DNA of 7,138 nucleotides from Chlamydiota bacterium (GTDB lineage: Bacteria; Chlamydiota; Chlamydiia; Chlamydiales; SLFE01), in NCBI GenBank assembly GCA_011065065.1, contig JAAKFL010000092.1, forward strand, positions 1 to 7,138, in the 5' to 3' direction. The position numbers and the translations under genes are program-made. Shown one piece after another: positions 5,948-7,138 of this stretch (positions are counted from its first letter, which is position 1; every line of letters begins with the position of its first letter). The notes beneath the pieces are model-generated. The model was not told the DNA's origin, made no database searches, and saw only the letters and a list, made by a program, of their open reading frames with translations.

Positions 5948-6487
5948 ATGATGAATCGTCAGATGATCAAGCGGATATTCAATTTCCTTATGTTTTATAT
6001 CGGTTGGGGATTTTGTTTATCAGGAGCTGTGACAGGTCATCCTTATCAAGGCCCTGTGATTGTGGCCATTTTTTTGGCGTATCATCTCATTCAAGTCCGT
6101 TTTCAGCTCTCCGAAATCCTCATGATCCTTTCATTGTCGATTTTTGGGACTCTCAATGACACTTTATACCTCAATTTGGGATTGATTGAGTACAATGCCG
6201 GTTATGTCAATCTTCCTTGGTTGGCACCATTATGGGTGACCAGCATTTGGGCCTTATTTGGGATGAGTGTGAATCATTCGATGGTTTGGTTGCGAATTAA
6301 CCTGTTGCTTGCTTCTGTTTTTGGGATGGGAGGAGGTGCTGTGAGTTATTACGCTGCAGCGCGTGTCGGCGCGGCTGTCTTCCACCCTAATGACTATGTC
6401 GTGGTTCTGCTAGTTGGCCTTGTTTGGGCCTTTATCATGCCATTGACAATTCTCTATGGCAAGTGGCTAGAAAAGACGTTTCATTAA
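5948..6487 (+). CDS. DUF2878 family integral membrane protein
   Basis: This protein of about 179 residues is almost entirely hydrophobic, with five to six predicted membrane segments, and fits DUF2878, a family of unknown function. Recognisable family-like stretches, numbered from ATG 5948, are YIGWGFCLSGAVTGHPYQGP (17-36), FGTLNDTLYLNLGL (66-79), and LAPLWVTSIWALFGMSVNHS (92-111), which carries conserved-looking Trp, Asn and His. The frame is also open further upstream to a GTG at 5888, inside the preceding gene. I prefer a start at 5948 (ATGs at 5951 and 5963 are equally possible) because the extra N-terminal residues are polar and unlike the family, and a 56-base overlap would be unusual. 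None of these starts has a clear Shine-Dalgarno site, so translation may depend on coupling to the DUF2937 gene, which ends four bases earlier. Real gene: nearly certain; exact start: open. Confidence 0.8.
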   Translation: MMNRQMIKRIFNFLMFYIGWGFCLSGAVTGHPYQGPVIVAIFLAYHLIQVRFQLSEILMILSLSIFGTLNDTLYLNLGLIEYNAGYVNLPWLAPLWVTSIWALFGMSVNHSMVWLRINLLLASVFGMGGGAVSYYAAARVGAAVFHPNDYVVVLLVGLVWAFIMPLTILYGKWLEKTFH

Positions 6488-6515
6488 TGTTTTATATTAA
6501 CTTTTCATGTATAAT
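6487..6515 (+). promoter_or_regulatory. Promoter with perfect -10 box for the last gene
   Basis: A perfect TATAAT lies at 6510-6515. The -35 region 17 bases upstream (6487-6492, ATGTTT) matches TTGACA poorly. Transcription would start at about 6521-6523, leaving a leader of fewer than 20 bases before the ATG at 6540. The 52-base gap after the DUF2878 gene and this box mark a separate transcription unit. Confidence 0.55.
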
Positions 6516-6529
6516 AAGGGCGTAAAAAG

Positions 6530-6535
6530 AAGAGG
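6530..6535 (+). promoter_or_regulatory. Shine-Dalgarno site AAGAGG for the last gene
   Basis: AAGAGG stands four bases before the ATG at 6540. It is the clearest ribosome binding site in the window and fixes the start of the last gene. Confidence 0.7.
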
Positions 6536-6539
6536 TATT

Positions 6540-7138
6540 ATGTCAGGAATTACTGGTCCATTAAATAAAATTTTAAAGACCACTCATCAGGAAGTTAAGA
6601 ATTTCTCGGATTCCATTGCCTCTGGAAAGACACCTGTATCGCAATCAAAAGCTGACAAATTCATCAAAACAATTCAGCAAAAGGTCGAATATCTACAGAA
6701 GGCGTCAAAAGGAGATTTTCAGGCCAAATCATCTGGGTTGAATCAGAAATCTTTAAACCGATTGTCAAAAGCCATTGTCTCATTAGGGACAAATGCCGCT
6801 TTAGCGCGTCAACTTGCCAAGCCTGAGCAGCATGCGAATCTTGGGAATGTGCTTTTGAGTTTGGGTGAAGAAGTGGAAAAAATGCGCAAAAAGGAGAAAG
6901 AGCAAAATCTTCGAAAGAAAGGGTATAAGGTTGAGCGGTTTGAAGTGGTCGAGTTCTTGAATTCTACGGAAAAAGAGTTCAATCATTTTGTGAGGATTAT
7001 TAAAGATCGTGATGCTGATGAGGATGTTTTATTTGAGTTTATGCAAGAAATTATCAGGCGGATGGAGGTGCTGAAAAAGCTTAAAAAGATGCCGGTGAAA
7101 AAATTGCATAAGTTAAAGGTTTCTCCAAAGGAATACAA
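6540..7138 (+). CDS. Unrecognised lysine-rich helical protein (3' end cut by the window)
   Basis: The reading frame is open from ATG 6540 to the window edge, giving 199 complete codons with no stop. I do not recognise the family. The product starts MSGITGPLNKILKTTHQEVK, has no signal peptide or membrane segment, and is predicted to be mostly alpha-helical, rich in Lys, Glu, Gln and Ser. A heptad-like, strongly charged helix (VEKMRKKEKEQNLRKKGYKV, about 113-132) and a basic stretch near the visible end (about 178-195, ending KKLHKLKV) suggest coiled-coil or nucleic-acid or protein binding, without proving either. It has its own -10 box and a good Shine-Dalgarno site, so it is a separate unit. 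In a host-associated bacterium such a protein could be a secreted effector or a structural protein, but nothing in the sequence shows secretion. Confidence 0.8.
   Translation, partial: MSGITGPLNKILKTTHQEVKNFSDSIASGKTPVSQSKADKFIKTIQQKVEYLQKASKGDFQAKSSGLNQKSLNRLSKAIVSLGTNAALARQLAKPEQHANLGNVLLSLGEEVEKMRKKEKEQNLRKKGYKVERFEVVEFLNSTEKEFNHFVRIIKDRDADEDVLFEFMQEIIRRMEVLKKLKKMPVKKLHKLKVSPKEY

Noticed and set aside
6484..6500. Short TTAAT/ATTAA inverted repeat after the DUF2878 gene as a terminator
   Set aside because: The stem is only five A-T pairs, too weak to terminate; it overlaps the -35 region of the next promoter.

Overview
This window is roughly 42-43% GC by eye. It carries seven genes, all on the + strand, and no RNA genes, CRISPR array or intact transposase. 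Both ends are cut: the first gene is open to the left edge and the last runs off the right edge. The organism cannot be fixed from this sequence alone. The RNase R is short (about 720 residues against about 780-810 in Bacillus or E. coli) and reads to me most like chlamydial RNase R, so a Chlamydia-related (Parachlamydiales-like) bacterium is my best guess, at low to moderate confidence. The DUF2937 and DUF2878 families are ones I associate mainly with gammaproteobacteria, so a host-associated gammaproteobacterium is the alternative.

Positions 1-4102 are one tight operon: RNase R (rnr), two tandem DUF502 inner-membrane paralogs and uracil phosphoribosyltransferase (upp). All three junctions are ATGA stop/start overlaps, which implies co-transcription and translational coupling. 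RNase R releases nucleoside monophosphates and Upp salvages uracil into UMP, so an RNA-turnover and pyrimidine-salvage link is plausible. The job of the DUF502 pair there is unknown.

Positions 4091-4254 are a near-complete 164-bp palindrome lying between upp and the next gene. Its left arm contains the last three sense codons and stop codon of upp. Its right arm ends three bases before the start codon of a CDF-type cation efflux gene (4258-5199). It looks like a small non-autonomous mobile element (MITE-like) with TA ends. The CDF protein appears to lack one of the four usual transport-site metal ligands.

Positions 5200-5385 contain a second, unrelated palindrome built of 9-bp CGCGAAGAT-type units, followed by a promoter placed so that the transcript would begin at or very near the ATG of the next gene. 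That gene (DUF2937) and the one four bases after it (DUF2878) form a pair of small predicted membrane proteins of unknown function.

Positions 6488-6539 hold a promoter and a good Shine-Dalgarno site for the last gene. It encodes a lysine-rich, helical, soluble protein that I do not recognise, cut off after 199 codons. No gene-free stretch exceeds 300 bases.
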